From Nocardiopsis sp. CC223A (GTDB lineage Bacteria; Actinomycetota; Actinomycetes; Streptosporangiales; Streptosporangiaceae), in the NCBI RefSeq assembly GCF_030766825.1, contig NZ_JASFDV010000029.1, forward strand, positions 1-64,000: DNA of 64,000 nt, read 5' to 3'. The notes under the pieces were generated by a model. The model made no database searches and was not told the DNA's origin. It worked only from the letters and a program-made list of their open reading frames with translations. This document shows positions 28,081 through 36,804 of the stretch, piece by piece. Numbering within the stretch: position 1 is the first letter of the stretch; every line of letters begins with the position of its first letter. The translations under genes were made by a program, and so were the position numbers.

Positions 28081-29037
28081 TCAGGGGATGCGGATCACCT
28101 GTGCGGCATAGACCAGCCCCGCGCCGAAGCCCAGGGTGAGGACGGTGCTCCCCGACGGGAGCTCCCCGCGTCCGATCATGCGCGACAGCGCGAGCGGGAC
28201 GGACGCGGAGGAGGTGTTGCCAGCGGTGACGATATCGCGGGCCACGAGTGCCTGGGGCGCGCCCAGCTTCTTGGCGATCGATTCGACGATCCGCAGGTTG
28301 GCCTGGTGCGGGACGAAGGCGGTCAGCTCCTCGGGAGCCACTCCCGCGCGCTCCAGCGCTTCCAGGGCGGTCTTGTACAGCTCGGTGGTGGTCCAGCGGA
28401 AGACCGCCTGGCCCTCCTGCCAGAGGTACTTGTGGTCGCGCAGGTAGATCTTGTCGGCGCGCTCGCCGGAGGACCCCCACACCACCGGGCCGATGGCGTT
28501 GTCCTCCGCGGCGGAGACCACGGCCGCGCCGGCGCCGTCGGCGAAGATCACACAGGTGGAGCGGTCCTCCCAGTCCATCCAGTCGGAGAGCTTCTCGGAA
28601 CCGATGACCAGGGCGTTGCGGGAGCTTCCGGCGCGCACCATGTCGGCGGCCACGCCCAGGGCGTAGCAGAACCCGGCGCAGGCGGCGTTGAGGTCGAACG
28701 CGCCCGGGGCGACGATGCCCAGCCGGGCGGCGACGGTCGCCGCGGTGTTGGGGATCTGGTCCTGCGGGGTGCAGGTGGCCACGATGACCAGGTCGATGTC
28801 CTCCGGGGACAGCCCGCCGGCGGCCAGGGCCTTGCCGCCCGCGGTCACGGCCATGCTCGCCACGGTGTCCTCGGGACCGGCGATGCGCCGCTCCTTGATA
28901 CCGACGCGGCTCTGGATCCACTCGTCGCTGGTGTCGACCCGCTTCTCCAGATCGGCGTTGGTGACCACCTGCGCCGGCTGGTACTCGCCGAAGGAGCGGA
29001 TCGCCGCGCCACCGGGGATGCTCGGGGTGGGGAACAT
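28081..29037 (-). CDS. fabH: 3-oxoacyl-ACP synthase III (FabH)
   Basis: 318 residues. Starts fatty-acid synthesis by condensing a short acyl-CoA with malonyl-ACP. Catalytic C120 in LNAACAGFCYAL, His in FVPHQANLRIVE and Asn in TAGNTSSASVPLA are in place. In actinobacteria FabH prefers branched primers, which is family knowledge and not testable here. The start lies three bases after the fabD stop, so the genes are coupled. Confidence 0.96.
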   Translation of the reverse strand: MFPTPSIPGGAAIRSFGEYQPAQVVTNADLEKRVDTSDEWIQSRVGIKERRIAGPEDTVASMAVTAGGKALAAGGLSPEDIDLVIVATCTPQDQIPNTAATVAARLGIVAPGAFDLNAACAGFCYALGVAADMVRAGSSRNALVIGSEKLSDWMDWEDRSTCVIFADGAGAAVVSAAEDNAIGPVVWGSSGERADKIYLRDHKYLWQEGQAVFRWTTTELYKTALEALERAGVAPEELTAFVPHQANLRIVESIAKKLGAPQALVARDIVTAGNTSSASVPLALSRMIGRGELPSGSTVLTLGFGAGLVYAAQVIRIP

Positions 29038-29040
29038 GGG

Positions 29041-30021
29041 TCAGCCTTCCTGGTCGGTGCCCGCGGCGGAGGTCCCCGCGTGCTCCTTGATGAGGACGCC
29101 GGCGCGCTCGATGTCCTCGGGCGTCTTGACCGCGAGGAGGTCGATGCCGCGCAGGGCGCGTTTGGCCAGACCGGTCAGCGTGCCCGCGGGGGTCAGCTCG
29201 ATGAGGGCGGTGACGCCCAGATCCGCCAGGGTCCGCGTGCAGGCGTCCCAGCGCACCGGGGAGGAGATCTGGGAGACCAGCCGGTCCAGGTACTCCTTGC
29301 CGCTCTCGACCACCGCGCCGTCGGCGTTGGACAGGATCGGCACCACCGGGTCGGAGGGTGACAGGGTGTCGGCGGCCGCGCGCACCCGCTCCACGGCCGG
29401 GGCCATGTGCCCGGTGTGGAAGGCGCCCGCCACCGACAGGGGACGCAGCCGGGCCCTCTCCGGCGGGTTCTCCGCGAAGGCCGCCAGCTGCGCGGTGGTG
29501 CCCGCGGCGACGATCTGGCCCGAGCCGTTGTCGTTGGCGGGGGTGAGTCCCGCGGCGGCGATGGCCGCCAGCACCTGCTCGCGGTCGCCGCCCAGGACGG
29601 CGGTCATGCCGGTCTCGGTACGGGCGGCGGCGTCGGCCATGCCGCGGCCGCGTTCGGCGACCAGGGACAGCGCGTCCTTGGGGGAGAGCACACCGGCCAC
29701 CGCGGCGGCGGTGAACTCGCCGACGCTGTGCCCGGCGACGGCGTCCACCAGGGAGGCCTCCGCCGGCAGGGCCGGGGAGGGCGAGGCCGGCGGACCCAGG
29801 ACCGCCGCGGCCGCGATCAGGCCCGCACCGACCAGCAGCGGCTGGGCGACGGCCGTGTCGCGGATCTCGTCGGCGTCGGCGGTGGTGCCGTAGCGCACCA
29901 GGTCGAGCCCGACGACCTCCGACCACGCGGCGAGCCGGTCGGCGACGCCGGGCAGTTCGAGCCACGGGGAGAGGAATCCGGGGACCTGGGCACCTTGGCC
30001 GGGAGCAACGATTACAAGCAC
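29041..30021 (-). CDS. fabD: Malonyl-CoA:ACP transacylase (FabD)
   Basis: 326 residues from GTG 30021, chosen because AAGGTGG lies five bases upstream and the protein then begins MLVIVAPGQGAQ as in relatives. It loads malonyl groups onto ACP. The nucleophile is S99 in GHSVGEF, and the second His is in AGAFHTGHM. GQGAQ near the N-terminus forms the oxyanion hole. First gene of the fab operon and divergent from fasR, with a 17-bp inverted repeat 70 bp upstream that probably controls it. Confidence 0.95.
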   Translation of the reverse strand: MLVIVAPGQGAQVPGFLSPWLELPGVADRLAAWSEVVGLDLVRYGTTADADEIRDTAVAQPLLVGAGLIAAAAVLGPPASPSPALPAEASLVDAVAGHSVGEFTAAAVAGVLSPKDALSLVAERGRGMADAAARTETGMTAVLGGDREQVLAAIAAAGLTPANDNGSGQIVAAGTTAQLAAFAENPPERARLRPLSVAGAFHTGHMAPAVERVRAAADTLSPSDPVVPILSNADGAVVESGKEYLDRLVSQISSPVRWDACTRTLADLGVTALIELTPAGTLTGLAKRALRGIDLLAVKTPEDIERAGVLIKEHAGTSAAGTDQEG

Positions 30022-30090
30022 GATATCCACCTTGCCCTGTAGGAGATCACCGGTTGGAGGGGGAGGAACACGAAGTTCCCTCGGAGGTGC

Positions 30091-30107
30091 TTGTGGGAAC
30101 CCCACAA
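30091..30107. promoter_or_regulatory. Inverted-repeat operator between fabD and fasR (candidate FasR box)
   Basis: TTGTGGGAACCCCACAA has seven-base arms around a three-base centre. The same 17-mer with one change is found upstream of the single-chain carboxylase at 56879-56895. Its place between fabD and the fasR regulator makes FasR the natural candidate to bind it. Confidence 0.7.
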
Positions 30108-30274
30108 ACCCGTGTCCGACGTGTGTCCACAAGCCCGCGGGCCGGTGAGAGGGGTCACTCTCGACGGTACATTCCCGCAGCCCGGAGGCCTTCCCACCGC
30201 GGGCCGGCGGCCTTCAGCCCGGGACACCGGGGTGGACCGCCGCCCCCGGGGGCGGGGGATGCGAACCTAGAGGG

Positions 30275-31489
30275 GTGAACACCGATGAGAACGCCGGCAC
30301 CGATGAGCAGGAGCGCGTCCGCGCCGAAACGGTCCGCCGCCTGGAGCGCTCCATGGGCACCCTGGGCACCGCGGCCGTCGCCCGTATGGAGGAACGCCTC
30401 GGCTGGTTCCGCCGGATGTCGGCCCAGGACCGCTCCTGGGTGGGCCTGGTCGCCCAGTCCGGGGTGGCGGCCTTCGTCGACTGGTTCCGCAACCCCAGGC
30501 GCGGGCGCCCCGCCATCACCGTCGAGGTCTTCGGCACCGCTCCGCGCGAGCTGACCCGGTCGGTGTCCCTACAGCAGACCGTCGACATGATCCGCGTCGT
30601 CATCGACGTCGTCGAGGGCCAGGTCGACGAGCTGGCCGCGCCCGGCGGCGCCCAGCAGCTGCGCGAGGCCGTGCTGCGCTACACGCGCGAGGTGGCGTTC
30701 AGCTCCGCCAAGGTCTACGCCCGTGCCGCCGAGGCGCGCGGCGCGTGGGACGCCCGGCTGGAGGCGCTCATCGTCGACGCCCTGCTGCACGGCGACCGGG
30801 AGGACGGGCTCCAGACCTGGGGGTCGGCGCTGGGCTGGTCGCTCACCCCGGTGATCACGGTGGCCGGGGAGATCGCCGAGGGCGACGACGAGACCAAGGT
30901 CCTGGACGACCTGCGCGCCGCCGCACGGCGCCTGAGCCACGACGTCCTGGCCGGGACACAGGGCCGGCGTGTGGTCGTGGTGGTGGGCGTGGGGGAGCGC
31001 TACCCGGCCGAGGACCTGCCCGGTGCCGCCGCCGAGCCGCTGGCGGGGCTGTTCGGCCCGGGGCCGGTGGTGGTCGGCCCGGTCGTGCCCGACCTGCGCT
31101 CGGCGGGGGAGTCGGCCCGGGCCGCCGTCAGCGGGCTGCGGGCCGCGGTGGCCTGGCCGGACGCGCCGCGCCCGGTCTCGGCCGCCGACCTGCTGCCGGA
31201 ACGGGCGTTCCAAGGGGACGCCGAGGCACGCGCACAGCTGGTGCGGGAGGTGTACCTGCCGCTGGCCGGGGCCGGGTCACCGCTGCTGGACACCCTGTCG
31301 GTGTACCTGGAACACGCGTCGTCGCTGGAGGCGACGGCCCGCATGCTGTTCGTCCACCCCAACACGGTGCGCTACCGGCTCAGCCGGATCGCCGAGCTGA
31401 CCGGCCACACGCCCTCCGACGGGCGGGGCTCGTTCGTGCTGCGGGTCGCCGTCGCACTGGGACGACTCGCCGAGGCCGCGGACGGTTGA
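30275..31489 (+). CDS. fasR: PucR-family regulator of fatty-acid synthesis (FasR type)
   Basis: 404 residues from GTG 30275. The N-terminal 150 residues (RMEERLGWFRRMSAQDRSWVGLVAQSGVAAFVDWF) and middle GAF-like/CdaR-type region match the actinobacterial FasR group. The C-terminal PucR helix-turn-helix is clear: DTLSVYLEHASSLEATARMLFVHPNTVRYRLSRIAELTG. In Streptomyces, FasR activates fabDHPF and sits next to it. Here it is divergent from fabD with 253 bp between. Effector probably an acyl-CoA or ACP-type signal (inference). A ribosome site is weak (TAGAGG touching the start), so it may be nearly leaderless. Confidence 0.88.
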   Translation: MNTDENAGTDEQERVRAETVRRLERSMGTLGTAAVARMEERLGWFRRMSAQDRSWVGLVAQSGVAAFVDWFRNPRRGRPAITVEVFGTAPRELTRSVSLQQTVDMIRVVIDVVEGQVDELAAPGGAQQLREAVLRYTREVAFSSAKVYARAAEARGAWDARLEALIVDALLHGDREDGLQTWGSALGWSLTPVITVAGEIAEGDDETKVLDDLRAAARRLSHDVLAGTQGRRVVVVVGVGERYPAEDLPGAAAEPLAGLFGPGPVVVGPVVPDLRSAGESARAAVSGLRAAVAWPDAPRPVSAADLLPERAFQGDAEARAQLVREVYLPLAGAGSPLLDTLSVYLEHASSLEATARMLFVHPNTVRYRLSRIAELTGHTPSDGRGSFVLRVAVALGRLAEAADG

Positions 31490-31759
31490 CGTGGGATGTG
31501 TCATTCATCCCGAAACGGCCATGACCCTGTCGAACGGGGAACCCGGGACGTAACCTGATCGTTAATCCGCCATGCGTGCGCCCTTATCCGAGCTTCACCT
31601 GCGCCGGGTATGTCTGATGCTGCCCGTGTGCGCCCGGGGACCGCATGAAAAGGGATAGCTTTGTAACGGTGAAGCGCGAGGTCCGCCCGGTCTGAGGGCA
31701 CTCCCGGGTGGGGGCCCGCGCACACCGTCGGGTCACGACGTTCTTTGGGGGTCAACGCT

Positions 31760-32830
31760 GTGGTCGAACGACCGAGGAAGTGGTCCTGGACGGACAATCC
31801 GGTGACCGAGTTCGTTCTCCAGCCGACGCAGGAAGGCGAGCTGCGCAGACGGGCGCTCTTCTGGCTGCCCGCACCGCTTCCCGTGGTCGGACTGGTCGCC
31901 CTGTCCGTGGGCGGTTCCCTCTCGGCCGCGGGGTGGACGATCCTGCTGGCGACGAGTGTGGGCGTGGGCACGCTGCTGATGTCCCTCATCGTCCAGCCCA
32001 CGCCGCTGCCCGAGGGGCTGGCGCCGCCGGTGTCCGCCCGCCGGGCGCTGCACCGGTTCCGCCAGTTCACCGGGCTGCGCATCGCGCTGGCCCTGGCCAC
32101 GATGGCGATCGGCGCCGCCGCGGCGCTGGTGGGCGGCGGGCTGTACCCGCTGCTGGCGGCCCTGGCCCTGGCGGTGCCGCAGCTGCTGCTGGCGATGCCC
32201 ACCTTCTTCACCATCACCCGGGCCCGCCGCGCCATGGAGGCGTGGGGCACCACCGCCTACCTGTGGCACGCGCTCTCGCGCCCGGCCAAGGTCACCTGGC
32301 CGATCGTCACCCCGGCGGTCAAGGCCTGGCGTTCCCGCCGGGTCGAGCGCTCCCGCGAGTCCATGCGGCAGAAACTCGCCGAGCGGGCCTGGCGCAAGGC
32401 CGTCCGCGACGAGACCGAGAACGGCGGCGGGGCGGACCTGGAGGCCGCCAACGAGCGCACCGACCTGCTGCGCCCGGTGGCCCCGCCGGCCGCCGGCGCG
32501 GACGAGCCCACCGAGGTCGTGCCGCACCTGGGCGCCGACCCGGCCGGGGACGCCCCCCAGCGCGCGGGCGAGGACGGCGGGGAGCCCACCGCGGTCCTGC
32601 CGCACCTGGCCGAGGACGAGCCGACCGCCGTGCTCCCGCACCTGGGCGAGGCGTCCGACGCCGGGGCCGAGGAGGCGGCGGCGAAGAAGCGCGAGGGCTC
32701 CGGTCCGCGCGCCACCGTCAACCGGGCCGCCCGGCAGTTCATCGAACGCGGCAGCGGGGCCCTGGGCCTGGCCGTCCGCAAGACCCGCCGCGGCCACTCC
32801 ACCACCCGGCCCCACCCGCACAAGCCCTGA
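31760..32830 (+). CDS. Membrane protein with a repeat-bearing cytoplasmic tail
   Basis: 356 residues from GTG 31760 with GGGGG eight bases upstream. Four hydrophobic segments lie at about residues 40-60, 60-80, 105-125 and 125-150. The rest is a charged tail that contains an eight-residue motif three times: PTEVVPHL, PTAVLPHL and PTAVLPHL, spaced by acidic linkers, and ends in basic RKTRRGHSTTRPHPHKP. No family recognised. The Thr-containing repeats could be phosphorylation or FHA-binding sites, which is speculation. The preceding 270 bp contain no gene I can see. Confidence 0.6.
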   Translation: MVERPRKWSWTDNPVTEFVLQPTQEGELRRRALFWLPAPLPVVGLVALSVGGSLSAAGWTILLATSVGVGTLLMSLIVQPTPLPEGLAPPVSARRALHRFRQFTGLRIALALATMAIGAAAALVGGGLYPLLAALALAVPQLLLAMPTFFTITRARRAMEAWGTTAYLWHALSRPAKVTWPIVTPAVKAWRSRRVERSRESMRQKLAERAWRKAVRDETENGGGADLEAANERTDLLRPVAPPAAGADEPTEVVPHLGADPAGDAPQRAGEDGGEPTAVLPHLAEDEPTAVLPHLGEASDAGAEEAAAKKREGSGPRATVNRAARQFIERGSGALGLAVRKTRRGHSTTRPHPHKP

Positions 32831-32945
32831 TCCGTTCCGGGGCCGCCGCCCCGGCCCCGCGGCGCGCTCCGGATCACGGCCCTGCCCGTCCCCCGTCCCC
32901 GCCCGGCCCGCGGGCGGCGGACCCGGTGCGGGCCGGCGCCCCTCC

Positions 32946-32964
32946 ACCGGCCGCCACGGCCGGT
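32946..32964. terminator. Short hairpin between convergent genes
   Basis: Eight-bp perfect stem ACCGGCCG/CGGCCGGT with a three-base loop in the 274-bp GC-rich gap between the membrane protein gene and the phosphatase gene. The rest of that gap shows no coding sequence. Confidence 0.45.
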
Positions 32965-33104
32965 CGCCGCCGTCGGCGGCGGGCGGCTCCGAACCGGACG
33001 GACCCGACCGGACCCACTCCCGCTCCGGCGGCGTCGGCCCCCCTCGTGCCACCACAGGCCGAGGGGACGGACGCCGCCCGGCCACCGCCGCTCTCCCCGT
33101 GGCC

Positions 33105-34760
33105 CTACACGTCCACGGTGGAGTGCACCTCGGGCAGGGCGTCGGGGCCGCCCTCCACCACGTGGTACCAGCGGGCCCGCGCGGTACGGCCCGCGAAGGA
33201 CACCTCGCCGATGGTGTTGCCGAAGTAGAGCCCCGAGGACAGCCGCCAGCGCAACGGCGACCGGGGCACGCGCGCCAGCCACGTCATGATCCGCCCCGCC
33301 AGGTGCACGGGCGCGCTCGCCGACAGCCGCGCCATCCGGCGGAAGTTCTCCGGCAGCCGGTTGCACAGCGGGGAGGACACCAACTGGAGGATCGTCGACC
33401 CGCCCTCGCCCACGTCCCGGTGCCGGGCCGGGGCCGTGTAGGAGAAGTGGACGTCGCCGCTGAGCAGCAGCACCGACGCCGGGGCCGGACCGCGCTCGCC
33501 GCGCGCCACTCGGCCCACCGCGTCCGCCAGCCGCTCGAACGAGTACCGGAAGGCGCCCCAGTGTTCGAGGTCCAGGGCCTGGCGCAGCCGCTCGGCGGGC
33601 CCGCGCAGCCACCCGCCCCAGGCACCCGCGCACACCGCCTCGTTCCAGGCCTCCAGATGGTGCACCGAGGGCGGCAGCAGCACCGGGACCGTGGAGGCGA
33701 CCACCACGTGGTCGGGCCCGCCGGTCAGGTGCTCGTCCAGCCAGGCGTGCCCCGACGCCCCCAGGATGGACCGTGAACCGTCCGACGGGTCGCCCTCGCC
33801 CAGGGCGCGGCCGCACCGCGTGTCGAGCATCAGCACCCGCACGCCGCCGATGTCGTGGCGGTGGCTCCACCGGTAGGACTCCGGCTCCGCGTTCGCCCGC
33901 AGCGCGAACGCGTCCACCTCCGTCCCGGCGTCGACCCGTGCGGCGCGCACCCGCGCCCACAGCGGGTCCTTGTCCCTCTCGGCGGGGGAGAGGTTGCCCA
34001 GGTGCTGGTAGACCCAGTAGGCGCCCAGCCCCGACGTGATCCTGGTGCGCCACCAGGGGTGGCCGTCCATATCGCGTCGCCAGGCCGCCGAGGTGTTCCA
34101 GTCGTCGCGGATGTCGTGGTCGTCGAACACCATCAGGGTCGGCACCGTCGACAGCAGCCACCGCACCTGCGGGTCGCTCCACGACTGCCGGTACAGCTCG
34201 GCGTACTCGTCGAAGTGGACGACCTCGTCCTCGGGGCCGTCGCCGCCCGTCTCCTCCCGGTGCCCGCGCAGGAACGCGCGCATCGGCTCCTGGATCTCGT
34301 CGGCGTACACCTGGTCGCCGATGAGCAGCATCACCAGGTTGTCCTCCACCGGAGCCGCCGCCAGCCGCCGGGCCGTCGCCCGCAGCAGGTCCGGCCCGTA
34401 GCGGACCACCCCCTCGGGGGTGTCGCCGGTGGGCGTGCGGCACGAGCCGTACAGCAGCCGGGTCGGGGCGTCCGGATCGAGGGTGCGCAGCGTGCTCGGC
34501 GGGAACGCCGACCCCGGCTCCGGCCACACCCGTTCCTCACCCAGGAAGACCTCGTAGGGCAGCACCGATCCCGGTTCCAGACCGGTGATCTCGCACACCG
34601 CGAAGTGGTGACCGTGCACGGTGAACGTGTCCGTGACCGCCGTCACTCCGCCGTCCGCCACCACCCGGACCCGACCGGGCGCGGACGTCTGCACCCACAC
34701 GGTCGCGGTGGTCACGCCGACATGCCGCAGCACGGGCCCCAGCGGTAAAGAGGCGGTCAC
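33105..34760 (-). CDS. PhoD-like metallophosphatase
   Basis: 551 residues from GTG 34760 (GGGAGA upstream). An N-terminal beta-sandwich (GPVLRHVGVTTATVWVQTSAPGRVRV) precedes the PhoD metallophosphatase core: YGSCRTP, LLIGDQVYADE, FDDHDIRDDWN and LLSGDVHFSYTA supply the Asp/Asn/His metal ligands. PhoD enzymes are usually secreted phosphodiesterases carrying a Tat signal. No signal peptide is seen here, so this one appears intracellular, with an unknown substrate. Divergent from yjbQ. Confidence 0.87.
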   Translation of the reverse strand: MTASLPLGPVLRHVGVTTATVWVQTSAPGRVRVVADGGVTAVTDTFTVHGHHFAVCEITGLEPGSVLPYEVFLGEERVWPEPGSAFPPSTLRTLDPDAPTRLLYGSCRTPTGDTPEGVVRYGPDLLRATARRLAAAPVEDNLVMLLIGDQVYADEIQEPMRAFLRGHREETGGDGPEDEVVHFDEYAELYRQSWSDPQVRWLLSTVPTLMVFDDHDIRDDWNTSAAWRRDMDGHPWWRTRITSGLGAYWVYQHLGNLSPAERDKDPLWARVRAARVDAGTEVDAFALRANAEPESYRWSHRHDIGGVRVLMLDTRCGRALGEGDPSDGSRSILGASGHAWLDEHLTGGPDHVVVASTVPVLLPPSVHHLEAWNEAVCAGAWGGWLRGPAERLRQALDLEHWGAFRYSFERLADAVGRVARGERGPAPASVLLLSGDVHFSYTAPARHRDVGEGGSTILQLVSSPLCNRLPENFRRMARLSASAPVHLAGRIMTWLARVPRSPLRWRLSSGLYFGNTIGEVSFAGRTARARWYHVVEGGPDALPEVHSTVDV

Positions 34761-34889
34761 CGTTCTCCCTCGTTTCGGGCGGGTTGGCACACGTAGTGGA
34801 CGAGTATGGCCCCTCTCGGACCGTATAGCCATCCACAGGCCGAAAACGGGATGGTTGCACGAAGGCCCCACCTGCGCGAAGGTGACGCT

Positions 34890-35300
34890 ATGCGGACACA
34901 GATCCTGGAGTTGCACACCGGCGGATCGGAGAGCATCACCGACATCACCCGCCAGTGCGACGAGTTCGTCGCCGATAATGGAGGCGACGGCCTGCTCAAC
35001 GTCTTCGTCCCGCACTCCACCGCGGGTGTGGCGATCATCGAACTCGGCGCGGGCTCCGACGACGACCTTCTGGCCAACCTCGACGACCTGTTCCCCGCCG
35101 ACGACCGATGGCGGCACGAGCACGGGACACGGGGACACGGCAGGTCGCACGTCATGCCGGCCTACGTCGCACCGCAGACCACCGTTCCGGTGTTCTCGGG
35201 GCGGCTCGGACTGGGAACATGGCAGTCCATCGCGGTGGTCGACCTCAACGTGGACAACCCCGACCGCACGGTACGGCTGTCCTTTCTCTCCTCCGGGTGA
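34890..35300 (+). CDS. YjbQ/UPF0047 family protein
   Basis: 136 residues from ATG 34890, with GAAGGTG nearby. Matches the small YjbQ fold: GLLNVFVPHSTAGVAIIE with conserved His and Ser, RWRHEHGTRGHGRSHVMPAYV with the GHG/HSH metal-like site, and GTWQSIAVVDLNVDN at the end. Some members show weak thiamine-phosphate synthase activity, but the physiological job is open. Full length for the family, cytoplasmic, and probably monocistronic. Confidence 0.9.
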   Translation: MRTQILELHTGGSESITDITRQCDEFVADNGGDGLLNVFVPHSTAGVAIIELGAGSDDDLLANLDDLFPADDRWRHEHGTRGHGRSHVMPAYVAPQTTVPVFSGRLGLGTWQSIAVVDLNVDNPDRTVRLSFLSSG

Positions 35301-35478
35301 GCCGCAGGGCCGCCCCGGCGACGGGGACACGTTGACGGACGGGCCCGCTAGCGTGTGAACTAGGCCATCAGCGATGGCCGCGGGCACACGTGACGGGTGG
35401 CGGAAAAGCCCGGCATCGTTGTGACAACTGCTTCGTGCAGGCAAGATTGAGAAAAACCATCTGTGGAGGAGAACTTTC

Positions 35479-35904
35479 GTGAGCGCGACCGCGGGCCAGG
35501 CACAGAGCGAGCGTGACTTGGCTGACCGACTCGGATTCAAGCCGGGTCAGGTGGTGCAGGAATTCGGCTTCGACGACGACGTCGACGAGGGCCTGCGCGC
35601 ATCCATCGCCGAGCTCACCGGTGAGGAGCTGGTCGACGAGGATTACGACGGCGACGTCGATGCGGCGCTGCTGTGGTGGCGGTCCGACGAGGAGGGTGAC
35701 CTGACCGACGTCCTCGTGGACGTGGTGACCACCATCGCGGACGGCGGCACGATCCTGGTCCTGACCCCCAAGGCGGGCCGTGAGCTGCACGTGTCCCCCA
35801 ACGATGTCGCCGAGGCGGCCACCACCTCCGGTCTGTCCCAGACCAGTGCGGTGAGCGTCGGAGCGGACTGGTCGGGAACGCGCCTGGTCGTGCCCAAGCG
35901 GTGA
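35479..35904 (+). CDS. DUF3052 family protein
   Basis: 141 residues from GTG 35479, with GGAGGAGAAC upstream. Acidic protein that fits DUF3052, an actinobacterial family of unknown function: DLADRLGFKPGQVVQEFGFDDDVDE, ALLWWRSDEEGDLTDVLVD and TILVLTPKAGRELHVSPNDVAEAA. No membrane segment and no catalytic motif. It is often found beside AhpE, as here, 97 bp upstream in the same direction, hinting at a shared role. The 178-bp gap before it contains a 7-bp stem hairpin at 35363-35379. Confidence 0.88.
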   Translation: MSATAGQAQSERDLADRLGFKPGQVVQEFGFDDDVDEGLRASIAELTGEELVDEDYDGDVDAALLWWRSDEEGDLTDVLVDVVTTIADGGTILVLTPKAGRELHVSPNDVAEAATTSGLSQTSAVSVGADWSGTRLVVPKR

Positions 35905-36001
35905 CGGACATCACCCGTACGGGGTGACGCATCCGGTGCCGCGCGTCCCGCCTACGGGCGCGCGGCGCTTCAGGGACGCCCGCACACGAACGAACGAGCA
36001 G

Positions 36002-36460
36002 ATGACGGACATCGTGCCGGGGGACACCGCCCCCGATTTCACCCTCCAGGACCAGTACGGACGGGACACCGCGCTCTCCGCGCTGCGCGGTCGGCCGGTC
36101 CTGGTGGTGTTCTACCCCCTGGCGTTCTCCGGCGTGTGCTCCGGGGAACTCGCCGAGCTGAGCGCCCGCCACGCCGAACTCGCCGAACTGGGCACCGTAC
36201 TGGCCGTCTCGGTGGACTCGGTCTTCGCCCTGCGCACCTGGTCGGACCGGGAGGCGTTCCCGTTCGCGCTGCTGTCGGACTTCTGGCCGCACGGGGCCGT
36301 CGCCGACGCCTACGGGGTCCTCGACCCCCACCGGGGGACCGCCCGCCGCGGTACCTTCCTCATCGACGCCGAGGGCGTCGTCCGCTGGACCGCGCTCGCC
36401 CCGATCTCCGAGCCCCGCGACACGGAGGACTATCTGAAGCAGCTGCGCGCCCTGGCCTGA
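36002..36460 (+). CDS. ahpE: AhpE-type 1-Cys peroxiredoxin
   Basis: 152 residues from ATG 36002. The thioredoxin-fold peroxidase motif is YPLAFSGVCSGEL with peroxidatic C46, matching AhpE of mycobacteria. No other cysteine is present, so it works by a one-Cys mechanism and needs an external reductant such as mycothiol/mycoredoxin (known for AhpE). It reduces hydroperoxides and peroxynitrite in the cytoplasm. Sits between DUF3052 and tRNA-Val. Confidence 0.92.
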   Translation: MTDIVPGDTAPDFTLQDQYGRDTALSALRGRPVLVVFYPLAFSGVCSGELAELSARHAELAELGTVLAVSVDSVFALRTWSDREAFPFALLSDFWPHGAVADAYGVLDPHRGTARRGTFLIDAEGVVRWTALAPISEPRDTEDYLKQLRALA

Positions 36461-36523
36461 ACCGGGCGCGCAGAACCGCGCGCGGACCGCCGCCGCGAAG
36501 CGGTATGATCGCCTGCGACGCAA

Positions 36524-36597
36524 GGGCGCGTAGCTCAGCTGGTCAGAGCAATTGCCTTACAAGCAATAGGTCAGGGGTTCGAGTCCCTTCGCGCCCA
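36524..36597 (+). tRNA. tRNA-Val (UAC anticodon)
   Basis: 74 nt cloverleaf. Acceptor stem GGGCGCG pairs with CGCGCCC and the discriminator is A. D-arm AGCTCAGCTGGTCAGAGC. Anticodon stem ATTGC/GCAAT encloses CTTACAA with anticodon TAC at 36558-36560. T-arm GGGGTTCGAGTCCC. CCA is not encoded (CTC follows the discriminator). It reads GTA/GTG valine codons. Confidence 0.97.
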
Positions 36598-36609
36598 CTC
36601 CACTCTCAC

Positions 36610-36650
36610 ACGACCCTGCTCGGGGGCCTCCGGCCGCCTCGCAGGGTCGT
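36610..36650 (+). terminator. Terminator after tRNA-Val
   Basis: Perfect 10-bp arms ACGACCCTGC/GCAGGGTCGT (36610-36619 and 36641-36650) around a GC-rich 21-base loop. Placed 13 bases beyond the tRNA. Confidence 0.75.
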
Positions 36651-36804
36651 TCCGTGCTGTCCGTCGGGGGAGACCCGGTTGTCCCCTGGTCGAGGCCACG
36701 GGGCCGGATCGGTGGGCGGACCGCACCCGCACAGGGCGGTCCGCCGCCCGGTACGCCGACGTCGGGCATGCCGTCGTACCGGGCGGCGGACCCGTGCCGC
36801 GTCC

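Noticed and set aside
26412-30021. A type II polyketide synthase cluster
   Set aside because: There is only one FabF-type synthase with no chain-length factor, and gene order is that of the housekeeping fabD-fabH-acpP-fabF group.
31490-31759. A possible c-di-AMP or other riboswitch before the repeat-tailed membrane protein
   Set aside because: Some GGGGAACCC-like pieces are present, but the order and pairing of known classes could not be reconstructed. Covariance-model search would decide.
35363-35379. Seven-bp stem hairpin GGCCATC/GATGGCC before the DUF3052 gene
   Set aside because: Too short for a confident terminator and too far from the yjbQ stop to assign; recorded only in the gene note.
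36524-36597. An integration site of a mobile element at tRNA-Val
   Set aside because: No integrase gene and no repeated tRNA 3' end is seen within the window.
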